A model generated the notes under the pieces. That model was not told the DNA's origin, searched no databases, and saw nothing but the letters and a program-made list of their open reading frames with translations. A stretch of 64,000 nucleotides of DNA from Stieleria magnilauensis (GTDB lineage: Bacteria > Planctomycetota > Planctomycetia > Pirellulales > Pirellulaceae). The position numbers and the translations under genes were made by a program. Shown piece by piece: positions 53,255 to 62,350 of this stretch. Every line of letters begins with the position of its first letter. Position 1 is the stretch's first letter. The stretch spans positions 4,562,394 to 4,626,393 of the forward strand of contig CP036432.1 of the NCBI GenBank assembly GCA_007753675.1, read 5' to 3'.

Positions 53255-54208
53255 ATGAGCGAAGTACGCGACTTTTGCAATGCCGATTTACCCGGGCTGG
53301 CCAGGGTCTGGAGCGAGCATTGGACGGCCGCCCAGTCGCCGCCGCCGATCAGCTCGACCATCATCGAGCGCGCGATCTTGTCGCGCGCCTTTTTCTCGCC
53401 CAAAGATCTATTGGTCGCGACCATCGACGGCCGCGTCGAGGCCTGGTGCCATTTCAGCCGCCCCGGGGACCATGGTGATGAATGGTCGGGCATGCCGGCC
53501 GGTGACGTCGCGATCCTTTCGGCGATCTGTTTCACCCACGCGGGACTGAAATGCTGTGACGACCTGCTGAAGGCGGCCGAGAAACGGATCCGACAAGAAC
53601 GGTGTCACTCCATTTTGGCAGGTCCGATGCGGGATCAGCAATGTGGCTATGTCGGCTTGGCGCCCATCGGTCACGGCATCGGGATCCCGGATGTCGATGT
53701 TCGCGCCGCCTCGTTGTTGAGTCGTCATGGGTACTCACCGGAAAACAGTTTCCAACGGATGGTGGTCACCACGGCACCCTATCGCCCGCCCGTCAGCCGC
53801 GAAATGATGCAGTTTCGGCGCACCACGCGAGCCGAACGGTCCGCGGTGGTTCCCCAACAAGGTCGTTACGCGTCGGCGATGGCCCACATGGACATCGAAC
53901 ACCATCAATTGATCAACCATCGCAACGGGGATCGTCTGGCCAACGTCCGGTTGTGGTTGAGTGACCCCGAAGCCCAAGTGATGAGCTGCTCCGAGGCGAT
54001 CTTGGATTTGTCCGTCACCGAAACGCCGGGCGAATTGACTTCGGCCGAAACCTTTCTCGTCGCCGCACTGATCCAGTCGATGGCGACCCGCTGTGTCTTC
54101 CGCGTCGAAACGGCGATCAACGGCGAACACTCGGTGCTGAAAGAACAACTCACTTCACTTCAATTTGAAAACACACAGCGCGGCCAGCGGTGGACCAAGG
54201 AGCTATAG
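53255..54208 (+). CDS. GNAT-like acetyltransferase-fold protein
   Basis: This 317-aa protein has the layout of a double GNAT domain: an N-terminal segment VRDFCNADLPGLARVWSEHW, then FFSPKDLLVATIDGRVEAWC and a middle region with HSILAGPMRDQQCGYVGLAP, followed by a C-terminal half. It may acetylate a small molecule or be a non-catalytic GNAT relative. No signal peptide or membrane helix is seen. ATG 53255 is the sensible start (TTG 53246 is in frame). It runs straight into the next gene, whose GTG start follows its stop by 2 bp. Confidence 0.6.
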   Translation: MSEVRDFCNADLPGLARVWSEHWTAAQSPPPISSTIIERAILSRAFFSPKDLLVATIDGRVEAWCHFSRPGDHGDEWSGMPAGDVAILSAICFTHAGLKCCDDLLKAAEKRIRQERCHSILAGPMRDQQCGYVGLAPIGHGIGIPDVDVRAASLLSRHGYSPENSFQRMVVTTAPYRPPVSREMMQFRRTTRAERSAVVPQQGRYASAMAHMDIEHHQLINHRNGDRLANVRLWLSDPEAQVMSCSEAILDLSVTETPGELTSAETFLVAALIQSMATRCVFRVETAINGEHSVLKEQLTSLQFENTQRGQRWTKEL

Positions 54209-54210
54209 GC

Positions 54211-54546
54211 GTGTCACGCAAAGAAAAGATTTTGGCGATGCTCCAGGAAGACCCCACCGATACGTTTTTGCGCTATAGCTTGGCGATGGAATTGCGGACC
54301 GAGGGGGATCACCCGAGCAGCCTGGAGAAGCTCGACGAACTGACGCGCGACACGCCCCCCTACGTGCCGGCTTTTTTTATGGCCGCCCAGCAACTCGTTG
54401 ATTTGGGACGCGTCGATGAGGCGCGGACGCGTCTGCGGAATGGAATCGACCAGGCGCGAGCCCAAGGCGATGGGCACGCCGCGGCCGAAATGAGCGAATT
54501 GCTGGCAACGCTCGGCGAGCTGGGCGAAGAAGAAGACGAGCTGTAA
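54211..54546 (+). CDS. Small TPR-like protein
   Basis: This 111-aa protein contains two to three helical TPR-like repeats (YSLAMELRTEGDHPSSLEKL, FFMAAQQLVDLGRVDEARTR) and an acidic tail. It is probably cytoplasmic. GTG 54211 has AAGGAG 8 nt upstream (54197-54202), which decides the start. It lies 2 bp after the GNAT-like gene and abuts recO, so all three are probably one operon. The partner is unknown. Confidence 0.75.
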   Translation: MSRKEKILAMLQEDPTDTFLRYSLAMELRTEGDHPSSLEKLDELTRDTPPYVPAFFMAAQQLVDLGRVDEARTRLRNGIDQARAQGDGHAAAEMSELLATLGELGEEEDEL

Positions 54547-55305
54547 ATGGCCGCCGAGCAAACCACGGCGGTGGTCCTGCGGACGATCGAATTCAGCGAA
54601 ACCAGCCTGGTCGTCACCCTGCTGACCCGTGATTTTGGACAGGTCTCCGCGCTGGCCAAAGGCGCTCGCCGTCCCAAGAGTTCCTTCGAAGGTTCGCTTG
54701 ACCTGTTGGCCGTCTGTCGTGTAGTGCTGATTCGGAAATCCTCCGATGCGCTCGATTTGTTGACCGAGGCAAAGCTCCAGCGTCGTTTTCGCGGAGCGGA
54801 AAAGTCGTTGGATCGCGTTTATGCCGGATACTATATCGCCGAAATGCTTCGACTGTTGACGGACAATCACGATCCCCACCCCGGGCTCTACGACCTGACG
54901 CTCAGCGCGCTCGGGCAGATCGACGGGACGGGCAATACCGCACTGGCGCTGCTCGGTTTTGACACCGCGGCGCTGCGATTGCTCGGCCATGCGCCTTCGA
55001 CCCGCGGCTGTGTCGACTGCGGTGGCCCCGTCAGCGGAACCCCACGGGTCGCGTTCGCACCGATCGCCGGCGGCGTCGTGTGTCGCGATTGCCGCTCGCG
55101 TCAACACAGCCTGCTGACGGTCAGCCGCGGAACGATTGAACACCTGGAGCGTTTGCTTGCACCCCACACGCGGCTGCCGATCGAAGTTCCCTCGGAGGTT
55201 TATCGGGAGATGCGTGGCTTGATCAGCCGATATATCCAAACAATCCTCGGCTCGATTCCGAAAATGCAACCTTACCTGCCCGCCCGGATGGAACCGGTGG
55301 AATGA
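54547..55305 (+). CDS. recO: DNA repair protein RecO
   Basis: This 252-aa protein is full length for RecO, which anneals complementary strands and helps RecR load RecA on SSB-coated DNA. An OB-fold starts the protein (TTAVVLRTIEFSETSLVVTL, with SALAKGARRPKSSFEGSLDL), then a helical domain with a zinc site (CVDCGG and CRDC). The ATG follows the previous stop codon directly and its own stop overlaps the BamD-like gene start. Confidence 0.93.
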   Translation: MAAEQTTAVVLRTIEFSETSLVVTLLTRDFGQVSALAKGARRPKSSFEGSLDLLAVCRVVLIRKSSDALDLLTEAKLQRRFRGAEKSLDRVYAGYYIAEMLRLLTDNHDPHPGLYDLTLSALGQIDGTGNTALALLGFDTAALRLLGHAPSTRGCVDCGGPVSGTPRVAFAPIAGGVVCRDCRSRQHSLLTVSRGTIEHLERLLAPHTRLPIEVPSEVYREMRGLISRYIQTILGSIPKMQPYLPARMEPVE

Positions 55306-56696
55306 ATAAAAAGAATCAACAAATGGACCGATCCCGTCGCCTCGCCCGTTGGGTGTTGCGGCCGAGTTTAGGCGCAAGCCTGTTGGCAGGCACGTTGCTG
55401 GCAACCACGACCGGATGCCAAACCTCCGGCGCCTCGGCGTCGCGCAGTTGGCTTCCCAAGCTGCCGTTTCGCTCGGTCGCGACCAGCGAAACGGAGCCGC
55501 CCGAGCCGGTGCAGGCGGAGGAAACCCCTCGCGTGGCTTCCAACCCGGTCACCAACGCCGGCGGCAAACTGGGATTGCCCAGCACCAATCGGCTGGTCGG
55601 CTACGTCACCGGTAAAAAGCACGAAGACATCCCGCGTGCGAAAGAGTACTACCGCCGCGGTGACGAACTGTTCCGACAAGCCGCACGGGCTCCCAAGGCG
55701 ACCCGCACCGGCATGTTCGCCGAAGCGGCCGAGTTGTTCGAAAGCGCCGGCAAGGAAGCGCCGGGATCGGGATTGCACCAAGACGCTCTGTTCATGCAGG
55801 GCGAGTCGTTGTTCTTTGCCAACGATCTCAACGGCGCACGCGACGCCTTCGAAAAACTGCAAAAGGACTTTCCCCGCAACCGTCACGGGGATCGCGCCGC
55901 AGCCAGATTGTTTTCGATCAGCAAGTACTGGATCGACGTTTCCAAATCCGGCAGCGACGCCTGGTACTCACTCAACTTCTTCGACACCACGCGACCGCTG
56001 CGTGATGCCGACGGACACGCGATCAGGGTTCTGGACCAAATCCGTTACGATGATCCCACCGGGAAACTCGCCGATGACGCCACGATGGCGGCCGCGGCAG
56101 AGCACATTCGCAACGAGCAGTACGAAAAAGCCGATGAATTCCTGACGGACCTGCGCGAGACATTCACCGACAGCGACCACCTGTTCTTAGCTCACCTGTT
56201 GGGAATTCGTTGCAAGCTGGAAATCTACGGCGGACCGGAGTACAGCGAACTGGTGTTGGACGAAGCCGACGAGTTGGTCAAACAAACCCGGCGTCGCTTC
56301 CCCAGCGAATTGCGTGAGGAAAAGTACAACCAACTGCTCGCCCGCGCGGCGGCGGAAATCGCCTACCACAAAGCCGAGAAGCTGGCCTTCCGCGCCAAGT
56401 ATCGCGAACGCAAGAAAGAGTTCGGCGCCGCGGCGCAGTTGTATCGCAAGATCCTGCGTGATCATCCCACCACGCCCCAAGCCGATCGGGCCCGCGAGGT
56501 GCTGGCCGAGATCGAGAAACTGCCCGCGACACCGACGCAGAACGTCGCCATTCGCGCCATCGCCAAGGCGTTCCCCTCGTCCAAACGATCGACACCGCTG
56601 ATCACCGTCGACTCCCTGCAAACCAGCGATGAAACTCCGGCCGAGTCTCCCACGGAAACTCCCTCCGAAACGACCGGCAAAAAGCTGCTTCGCTAA
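55302..56696 (+). CDS. BamD/YfiO-like outer-membrane assembly lipoprotein
   Basis: This 464-aa protein has a signal peptide and lipobox (GTLLATTTGCQ, Cys about 39), a low-complexity linker and TPR-like repeats of the YfiO/BamD type (REYYRRGDELFRQAARAPKA-like start, then GLHQDALFMQGESLFFANDL and FEKLQKDFPRNRHGDRAAAR). BamD is the essential lipoprotein of the beta-barrel assembly machine at the outer membrane. The C-terminus is long and rich in Pro, Thr and Glu. The start overlaps the recO stop (ATGA). The next reading frame, leading to lptE, begins 15 bp after its stop. Confidence 0.8.
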   Translation: MNKKNQQMDRSRRLARWVLRPSLGASLLAGTLLATTTGCQTSGASASRSWLPKLPFRSVATSETEPPEPVQAEETPRVASNPVTNAGGKLGLPSTNRLVGYVTGKKHEDIPRAKEYYRRGDELFRQAARAPKATRTGMFAEAAELFESAGKEAPGSGLHQDALFMQGESLFFANDLNGARDAFEKLQKDFPRNRHGDRAAARLFSISKYWIDVSKSGSDAWYSLNFFDTTRPLRDADGHAIRVLDQIRYDDPTGKLADDATMAAAAEHIRNEQYEKADEFLTDLRETFTDSDHLFLAHLLGIRCKLEIYGGPEYSELVLDEADELVKQTRRRFPSELREEKYNQLLARAAAEIAYHKAEKLAFRAKYRERKKEFGAAAQLYRKILRDHPTTPQADRAREVLAEIEKLPATPTQNVAIRAIAKAFPSSKRSTPLITVDSLQTSDETPAESPTETPSETTGKKLLR

Positions 56697-56764
56697 AGGC
56701 ACCCTCCCCGATGGACACTCCAACCAACCCCATCCCGCCCCAACAGAACGGCACGGGCAGACGC

Positions 56765-57490
56765 GTTGGTGTGCAGGCTTCAGCCGCCAACCCTTGCTGC
56801 ACAGCAGCGACCGGGAATCCCCTCAAGGCTAGACACCAACGGTTGACCAAAAAAGAAAGCACGGGCAGACGTGTTGGTGTGCAGGCTTTAGCCGCCAACC
56901 CTCGCTGCACAGCAGCGACCGGGAATCGCCTCAAGGCTAGACACCAACGGTTGACCAAAAAAGAAAGCACGGGCAGACGTGTTGGTGTGCAGGCTTTAGC
57001 CGCCAACCCTCGCTGCGCAGCAGCGACCGGGAATCGCCTAAAGGCTAGACACCAACGGTTGACCAAAAAAGCAAGCACGGGCAAACGCGTTGGTGTGCAG
57101 GCTTTAGCCGCCCACTCTCGCTGCACAGCAGCGACCGGGAATCGCCTAAAGGCTAGACACCAACGGTTGACCAAAAAAGCAAGCACGGGCAGACGCGTTG
57201 GTGTGCAGGCTTTAGCCGCCAACCCTCGCTGCACAGCAGCGACCGGGAATCGCCTCAAGGCTAGACACCAACGGTTGACCAAAAAAGAAAGCACGGACAA
57301 ACGCGTCGGTGTGCAGGCTTCAGCCGCCAACCCTCGCTGCACAGCAGCGACCGGGAATCGCCTCAAGGCTAGACACCAACGGTTGACCAAAAAAGAAACC
57401 ACGGGCAGACGCGTTGGTGTGCAGGCTTTAGCCGCCAACCCTCGCTGCACAGCAGCGACCGGGAATCGCCTAAAGGCTAGACACCAACGG
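56765..57490. repeat. Seven tandem palindromic units with exact 108-bp period
   Basis: Units start at 56765, 56873, 56981, 57089, 57197, 57305 and 57413, each exactly 108 bp apart. Each contains the palindromic element (GTTGGTGTGCAGGCTTTAG ... CTAAAGGCTAGACACCAAC with a central CGCTGCACAGCAGCG) and a linker GGTTGACCAAAAAAGAAAGC. The period is a multiple of three, and both strands stay open through the array. On the + strand each unit encodes 36 residues such as GVQALAANPRCTAATGNRLK, in frame with the lptE gene that follows. Confidence 0.97.
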
Positions 57491-58021
57491 TTGCTGAAAA
57501 CGGTTTCGGACACCTTATTGGTGGTTTGGGTAACGATGCTTTTGGGCGGATGTTCGGCGTACCAATTCGGAGCCGCGGCGCTTTATCCGCGTGACATTCG
57601 CACGGTTCATATCCCGGTCGTTCGCAACGAATCGTTTCGCCATGACTTGGGTCCCCAATTGACCGACGCCTTGGTCAAGGAAGTCGAACGACGGACGCCT
57701 TACAAAGTCGTCAGCAATCCGAACGCCGATTCGGTCCTGCGCTGCAACATCACCGCTCAGTCAAAAGTCGTGCTGACCGAAACCAGCAGTGACGACCCGC
57801 GAGCACTCGATAGCGCGATCACGGTCGGAGCCACCTGGACGGCACGCGATGGGCGTCGGTTGATGCAAAACAGCTTGGCCAGCATCGATAGCGACAGCAC
57901 GGGGTTCAGCCAAAGCGTTCGATTTGTCCCCGAAGCCGGTCAGTCGATCGATACGGCCAACCAAGAAGCCATCGATCAACTCGCCCGTCGGATCGTTTCC
58001 CAAATGGAATCGCGCTGGTAG
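57491..58021 (+). CDS. lptE: LptE-like LPS-assembly lipoprotein
   Basis: This 176-aa form (from TTG 57491) has a signal peptide and lipobox LLGGC with Cys21, then the LptE fold: SAYQFGAAALYPRDIRTVHI, VVRNESFRHDLGPQLTDALV and a C-terminal helix ending in RRIVSQMESRW. LptE forms the outer-membrane plug with LptD that inserts LPS. The reading frame stays open further upstream through the whole 108-bp repeat array to an ATG at 56711, 15 nt after the BamD-like stop. The true start is therefore unclear: either the signal peptide starts at 57491, or the repeats are part of a 436-aa product. Neither has a good ribosome site. Confidence 0.8.
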   Translation: MLKTVSDTLLVVWVTMLLGGCSAYQFGAAALYPRDIRTVHIPVVRNESFRHDLGPQLTDALVKEVERRTPYKVVSNPNADSVLRCNITAQSKVVLTETSSDDPRALDSAITVGATWTARDGRRLMQNSLASIDSDSTGFSQSVRFVPEAGQSIDTANQEAIDQLARRIVSQMESRW

Positions 58022-58090
58022 TGCTGCGACACACGTTCGTTTAATGCTACTGCAGCCCCCCCGCCCCTTTCTCGTCGGAAGTATCCAGTC

Positions 58091-58954
58091 GTGCCAGAGA
58101 GCCAAACCCGATCGACCAAGGTTTGGGACATCGGTCAGCGTGTCTTGACGTTCGAACATCGGCCGCTGGTGATGGGAATCCTGAACGTGACGCCGGACAG
58201 TTTTTCCGACGGCGGACGACACAATGATCCCCGCGCTGCGATCGAGTTGGCGTTGCAAATGCAGACCGATGGGGCGGACATCATCGACATCGGTGGCGAG
58301 AGCACGCGCCCCTACAGCGATCCGGTTGCCGCCGACGAAGAACTCGATCGCGTGTTGCCGGTCATCGCAGGGCTGGCCGGACAACTGTCGATTCCGATCA
58401 GCATCGACACGAGTAAAGCCGCAGTGGCCAAGTCCGCGATCGATGCCGGTGCGGAGATCATCAATGATGTCACCGGGCTAGAAGGCGATGCGGCGATGGC
58501 AGCCCTGGCCGCCGATGCCCAAGTCGGCGTCTGTGTCATGCACATGAAAGGCACACCGCAGACAATGCAGAACGATCCCACCTACGGCGACGTGGTCGAA
58601 GAGATTTACCAGTACCTGCGACAGCGGATGGAGTATTGTCTGGCTGCGGGATTGCGGCGGGAACGCATCTGCCTGGACCCGGGAATCGGGTTCGGGAAAA
58701 CGCATGACCACAACGTGCATCTGCTGCAGCGGACCGCCCGGTTTTGCGAACTGGATGCACCGATCCTGATCGGTCATTCACGCAAAGGCTTCATCGGGAA
58801 ACTGCTGGGCGATAAAACCGCCGATCGAACCGCCGCGACCCTCGGCGTGTCGCTCGCGGTGGCCGCAGCCGGGGCCGACATCATCCGTGTCCACGATGTC
58901 AAACCGACCGTCGATGCGCTCAAGCTATTTCGAGCGTGCGGCGGAATCGATTGA
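58091..58954 (+). CDS. folP: Dihydropteroate synthase
   Basis: This 287-aa protein is a full-length TIM-barrel enzyme that joins p-aminobenzoate to hydroxymethyl-dihydropterin pyrophosphate in folate synthesis. The motifs GILNVTPDSFSDGG, DIGGESTRPYS, SIDTSKAAVA, NDVTGLEGD, GIGFGKTHDHN, GHSRKGFIG and IRVHDV are all intact. The start is GTG 58091. It lies 70 bp after lptE. No insertion linked to sulphonamide resistance is visible. Confidence 0.97.
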   Translation: MPESQTRSTKVWDIGQRVLTFEHRPLVMGILNVTPDSFSDGGRHNDPRAAIELALQMQTDGADIIDIGGESTRPYSDPVAADEELDRVLPVIAGLAGQLSIPISIDTSKAAVAKSAIDAGAEIINDVTGLEGDAAMAALAADAQVGVCVMHMKGTPQTMQNDPTYGDVVEEIYQYLRQRMEYCLAAGLRRERICLDPGIGFGKTHDHNVHLLQRTARFCELDAPILIGHSRKGFIGKLLGDKTADRTAATLGVSLAVAAAGADIIRVHDVKPTVDALKLFRACGGID

Positions 58955-59231
58955 TCGCGTCAGACGGTTGTCGCTGCGATCCCCTCCGAGTACTGGCGTT
59001 GAGCCAATACCACGAAGTTAACAGCAATGAGGTGCCCGGACGCTGGCGCGAACCGGCTGATATCAAAGGAACATCAGCCGTTTGGCGCGAGTCTACGGGC
59101 CCGGCGCTGGTCAAAACCTTGTCGATTGAGTGGTATTGGGCGCGCGGCCTACCGCTAAAAAGTGCTTCACAGCGTTGCCATTCGGGTTCCTGCGAGCGAT
59201 TTCAGAGCCGCCGCAGGCCCCGCGCCAACGA
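58955..59231. other. Intergenic gap with paired ATCAGCCG repeat
   Basis: Between folP and gyrA (convergent) I see no gene. At 59044-59090 the words GCGCGAACCGGCTGATAT and ACATCAGCCGTTTGGCGCGA form an imperfect hairpin, a member of the repeat family also at 261-319 and 49630-49662. It may terminate both genes. Confidence 0.55.
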
Positions 59232-62090
59232 TCACTCGTTGGCGTCGTCGGACGATTCGTCCTCGCCGGTTGGTTCAGGTCCAGCTGGTTCAGGGGCAGC
59301 GTCGACGTCTTCGGTCATCCCTTCGGACTCGACCGATTCGGTGGCGACCGCGGCGGGCTGCGGGGAGGTCGGTCCAGAAACCACTTCGCCTTCTTCGGCT
59401 TCTTCTTCTGGCGGGATGCGGACCGCGGCGATCAATGTGTCGTCGGCGTCGACGCTCATGATGCGAACGCCCTGGGTGTTGCGTCCGATCACGCTGATGT
59501 CACGAGCGGCGATGCGTTGCAGCTTTCCCTTGCCGGTCATCAGAAAGACTTCGTCGTTATCATCGACACGTGCGATGGCGATGACCTTGCCGTTTCGGCT
59601 GCTGGTCTTGATATCGCGTAGTCCTTTGCCGCCACGACGCTGGGTTCGATAGCGGGCTGACGAGGAACCGTTTTCGGCTTCGGTTTCTTCGGCACCGTCA
59701 TCGACGATCGCGTTAGGTCCAAATGGCGTCCGTTTCCCGTAGCCGTTTTCACAAACGGTCAACAACGTCGCCTCCGGTTCGGCGACGACCATGCCGACGA
59801 CGGTGTCATCACCGACCAACGAGATGCCTTTGACGCCGGAGGTGTTTCGTCCCATCGGGCGGGCATCGGATTCTTTAAATCGGATCGCCATCCCGGACGC
59901 GGTGACCAGGATCACTTCGTCGCCGGGGCCGATCACATTGGCAGAAACCAGTTCGTCGCCTTCGCGCAGTTTGATCGCGATGATGCCGCCGCGTTTGGGG
60001 CGACTGTATTGCTCCAGCGGCGTTTTCTTGACCAAGCCGCTGCGGGTCGCCATCACGACATAGTAGCCTTCCTGGTTGAAGTCACGGACGGCCAAACAGG
60101 AAGCGATCTTTTCGCCCTCTTCGAGCGACAGCAGGTTGACGATCGCGCGGCCCTTGGCGTCACGCGGCAATTGGGGCAGGTCATAGACCTTTTGCCAGCG
60201 GACTTTCCCGGTCGTGGTCAAAAACAGCAGGTAGGCGTGGGTGCTGGCGACGAACAGATGTTCGATCGGGTCTTCGGTGTCCGTTTTGGCACCCTTGAGT
60301 CCCTTGCCGCCGCGCCGCTGGGTGTTGTAGACACTCGACGGCGTGCGTTTGATGTAGCCTTCGTGGCTGATCGAAACGACCATCGTCTCTTCGGTGATCA
60401 GATCTTCCAGGTCGATGTTGCCGAGTTCTTCGTTGCTGATCTGGGTACGGCGGGGCGAACCGAATCGCCGCTTCATCTCTTCCAGATCTTCCTTGATGAT
60501 GCCGTAGACCCGTGCCTGGCTGCCCAGGATATCCAGGTAGTCGGTGATCTCTTCGAGCAATTGCTTGTGCTCGTCGGTCAACTTTTCCTGTTCCAAGTTG
60601 ACCAATTGCCCCAGCCGCATCTTTAAGATTTCGTCGGTCTGGACACTGGTCAGGGTGTAGGTGTCCGACTCGCCGCGTTCGAGTTGGAATTGACGAAAGC
60701 CTTCGTCGCCGAGCGCCCGTTGCATCATCGATGCAGGACATTCGATGCCCATCAAACGTTGCTTGGCTTCCGGTTGTGTCCGGCTGGTGCGAATCGTTTT
60801 GATGATTTCGTCGATATTGGCCAATGCCAACAACAGGCCTTCGACGGTGTGTTTTCGTCGCCGTGCCTTGGCCAGCAGGAATTGGGTTCGTCGCCGAATC
60901 ACGGTGATGCGGTGGCGGATGAATTCCTGCAGCATCTCCTTGAGCGTCAATTCGCGCGGCTTGCCGTCGACAAGCGCCAAGAAGATCATCGAGATCGTGT
61001 CTTGCAGTGGCGAGAATTGATACAGCTGGTTCAGGATGACATCGGGATCTTCGTTGCGTTTGAGTTCGATCACCAAACGCACGGGTTCCTTGAGGTCCGA
61101 TTCGTCGCGGATTCCTGAGATGCCTTTGATGCGGTCGTTGTTGACCAATCCGGCGATCCGCTCGACGACCCGGTCACGATACTGTTGATAAGGAATCTCC
61201 GACACGATGATGCGGTGCCGGTTGCCTTTCATCTCCTCGATGCGACATTTGGCGCGGACGATGATCGTGCTGCGTCCGGTCTTGTAACCGCGACGGATCC
61301 CGGCGCGACCGCAGATGATTCCGCCGGTGGGGAAGTCCGGGCCGGGAACGATTTCGCACAGTTCGTCGATCGTGGTTTCCGGTTCGTCGATCAGTTTGAT
61401 GACCGCGTCGCAGATTTCGGTCGGGTTGTGTGGCGGAATGCTGGTCGCCATCCCGACCGCGATCCCGCCGGACCCGTTGATCAACAGGTTCGGGTACTTG
61501 CTGGGCAAGACGGTCGGTTCGGTCCGCGCCTCGTCATAGGTCGGGATGAAATCGACCGTGTCCAGTTTCAGGTCATCCAGCATCGCCGCGGCGACGGCCG
61601 ACAAGCGGGCTTCGGTGTACCGCATCGCCGCCGGAGGCAGCCCGGCGATCGATCCGAAGTTCCCCTGTTTGTCGATCAACAACGAACGCATGTTCCATTC
61701 TTGGGCCATGCGAACGAGCGTCGGATAGATCACCGATTCACCGTGGGGGTGATAGTTACCCGACGTGTCGCCAGAGATCTTGGCGCATTTGACCCGCTTG
61801 CTACCCGGGCCGAGGTTCAGGTCATTCATGGCGACCAGAATCCGCCGTTGGCTGGGCTTGAGCCCGTCGCGGACGTCCGGCAGGGCACGGCTGACGATCA
61901 CGCTCATCGCGTACGTCAGATAGCTCTCTCGCAATTCGTCTTCGATCGGCAGATCGATCATCCGCAGGGCGCCCTCGCCCCCGATATCACCACCGGTGCG
62001 ACCGCCATTCTCGCCGTCACCCTGAGGCTCCGTCGCCCCCCCCGAACCGTTCTCTTCGTCTTGGCCGTTTTCGTCGTTTTCGTCTGCCAC
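59232..62090 (-). CDS. gyrA: DNA gyrase subunit A
   Basis: This 952-aa protein is full length for GyrA with acidic tails at both ends, longer than in E. coli. The catalytic tyrosine is Tyr158 in AAMRYTE. The quinolone region reads [11 protein letters not shown]: Ser119 aligns with E. coli Ser83 and Pro123 with Asp87. The C-terminal beta-pinwheel has the GyrA box QRRGGKG twice (about residues 590 and 816). Gyrase introduces negative supercoils with GyrB and ATP. No gyrB is in the window. The acidic head (residues 1-40) is Asp/Glu/Gly-rich. Confidence 0.97.
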   Translation of the reverse strand: MADENDENGQDEENGSGGATEPQGDGENGGRTGGDIGGEGALRMIDLPIEDELRESYLTYAMSVIVSRALPDVRDGLKPSQRRILVAMNDLNLGPGSKRVKCAKISGDTSGNYHPHGESVIYPTLVRMAQEWNMRSLLIDKQGNFGSIAGLPPAAMRYTEARLSAVAAAMLDDLKLDTVDFIPTYDEARTEPTVLPSKYPNLLINGSGGIAVGMATSIPPHNPTEICDAVIKLIDEPETTIDELCEIVPGPDFPTGGIICGRAGIRRGYKTGRSTIIVRAKCRIEEMKGNRHRIIVSEIPYQQYRDRVVERIAGLVNNDRIKGISGIRDESDLKEPVRLVIELKRNEDPDVILNQLYQFSPLQDTISMIFLALVDGKPRELTLKEMLQEFIRHRITVIRRRTQFLLAKARRRKHTVEGLLLALANIDEIIKTIRTSRTQPEAKQRLMGIECPASMMQRALGDEGFRQFQLERGESDTYTLTSVQTDEILKMRLGQLVNLEQEKLTDEHKQLLEEITDYLDILGSQARVYGIIKEDLEEMKRRFGSPRRTQISNEELGNIDLEDLITEETMVVSISHEGYIKRTPSSVYNTQRRGGKGLKGAKTDTEDPIEHLFVASTHAYLLFLTTTGKVRWQKVYDLPQLPRDAKGRAIVNLLSLEEGEKIASCLAVRDFNQEGYYVVMATRSGLVKKTPLEQYSRPKRGGIIAIKLREGDELVSANVIGPGDEVILVTASGMAIRFKESDARPMGRNTSGVKGISLVGDDTVVGMVVAEPEATLLTVCENGYGKRTPFGPNAIVDDGAEETEAENGSSSARYRTQRRGGKGLRDIKTSSRNGKVIAIARVDDNDEVFLMTGKGKLQRIAARDISVIGRNTQGVRIMSVDADDTLIAAVRIPPEEEAEEGEVVSGPTSPQPAAVATESVESEGMTEDVDAAPEPAGPEPTGEDESSDDANE

Positions 62091-62278
62091 GTGGTGTCCT
62101 AGCGGAGAGGTAGAAAACCGCGGAAATCCCGGTAAATCACGGGTTCGCGCAAGCCAGAGAGTCTACCACTTGGACGCCTGATTCACAACGGTGGCAAGGC
62201 CGCCGCGCAACGGCCGGCCCATGCCCTCTCGTTTGACACAGAAGAAGTTCGCGGAACGGCCCGAGCGGCCTGTCGATC

Positions 62279-62350
62279 TAAGCCCGCATGCGCGAGCAAG
62301 GGGCCACGCGGCGCCCCTCGCTGACGTGTCGGTCGTGACGATCGGGCTTA
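62279..62350. repeat. Long inverted repeat between DUF1080 and gyrA genes
   Basis: TAAGCCC (62279-62285) pairs with GGGCTTA (62344-62350), and inner segments CGAGCAAGGGGC and GCGCCCCTCG also pair. The outer right arm contains the stop codon of the DUF1080 gene (minus strand). Transcription from that gene runs toward gyrA, so this can be a terminator separating them. Confidence 0.6.

Noticed and set aside
56765..57490. CRISPR array
   Set aside because: The whole 108-bp unit is repeated with hardly any variation, so there are no unique spacers, and no cas genes lie nearby.
56602..57513. Minus-strand frame of about 300 codons through the 108-bp array
   Set aside because: It is open only because the repeat has a period divisible by three; it overlaps the BamD-like gene and has no start signal.
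59232..62102. Several long antisense frames opposite gyrA
   Set aside because: gyrA is unambiguous and the other frames are shadows without domains.
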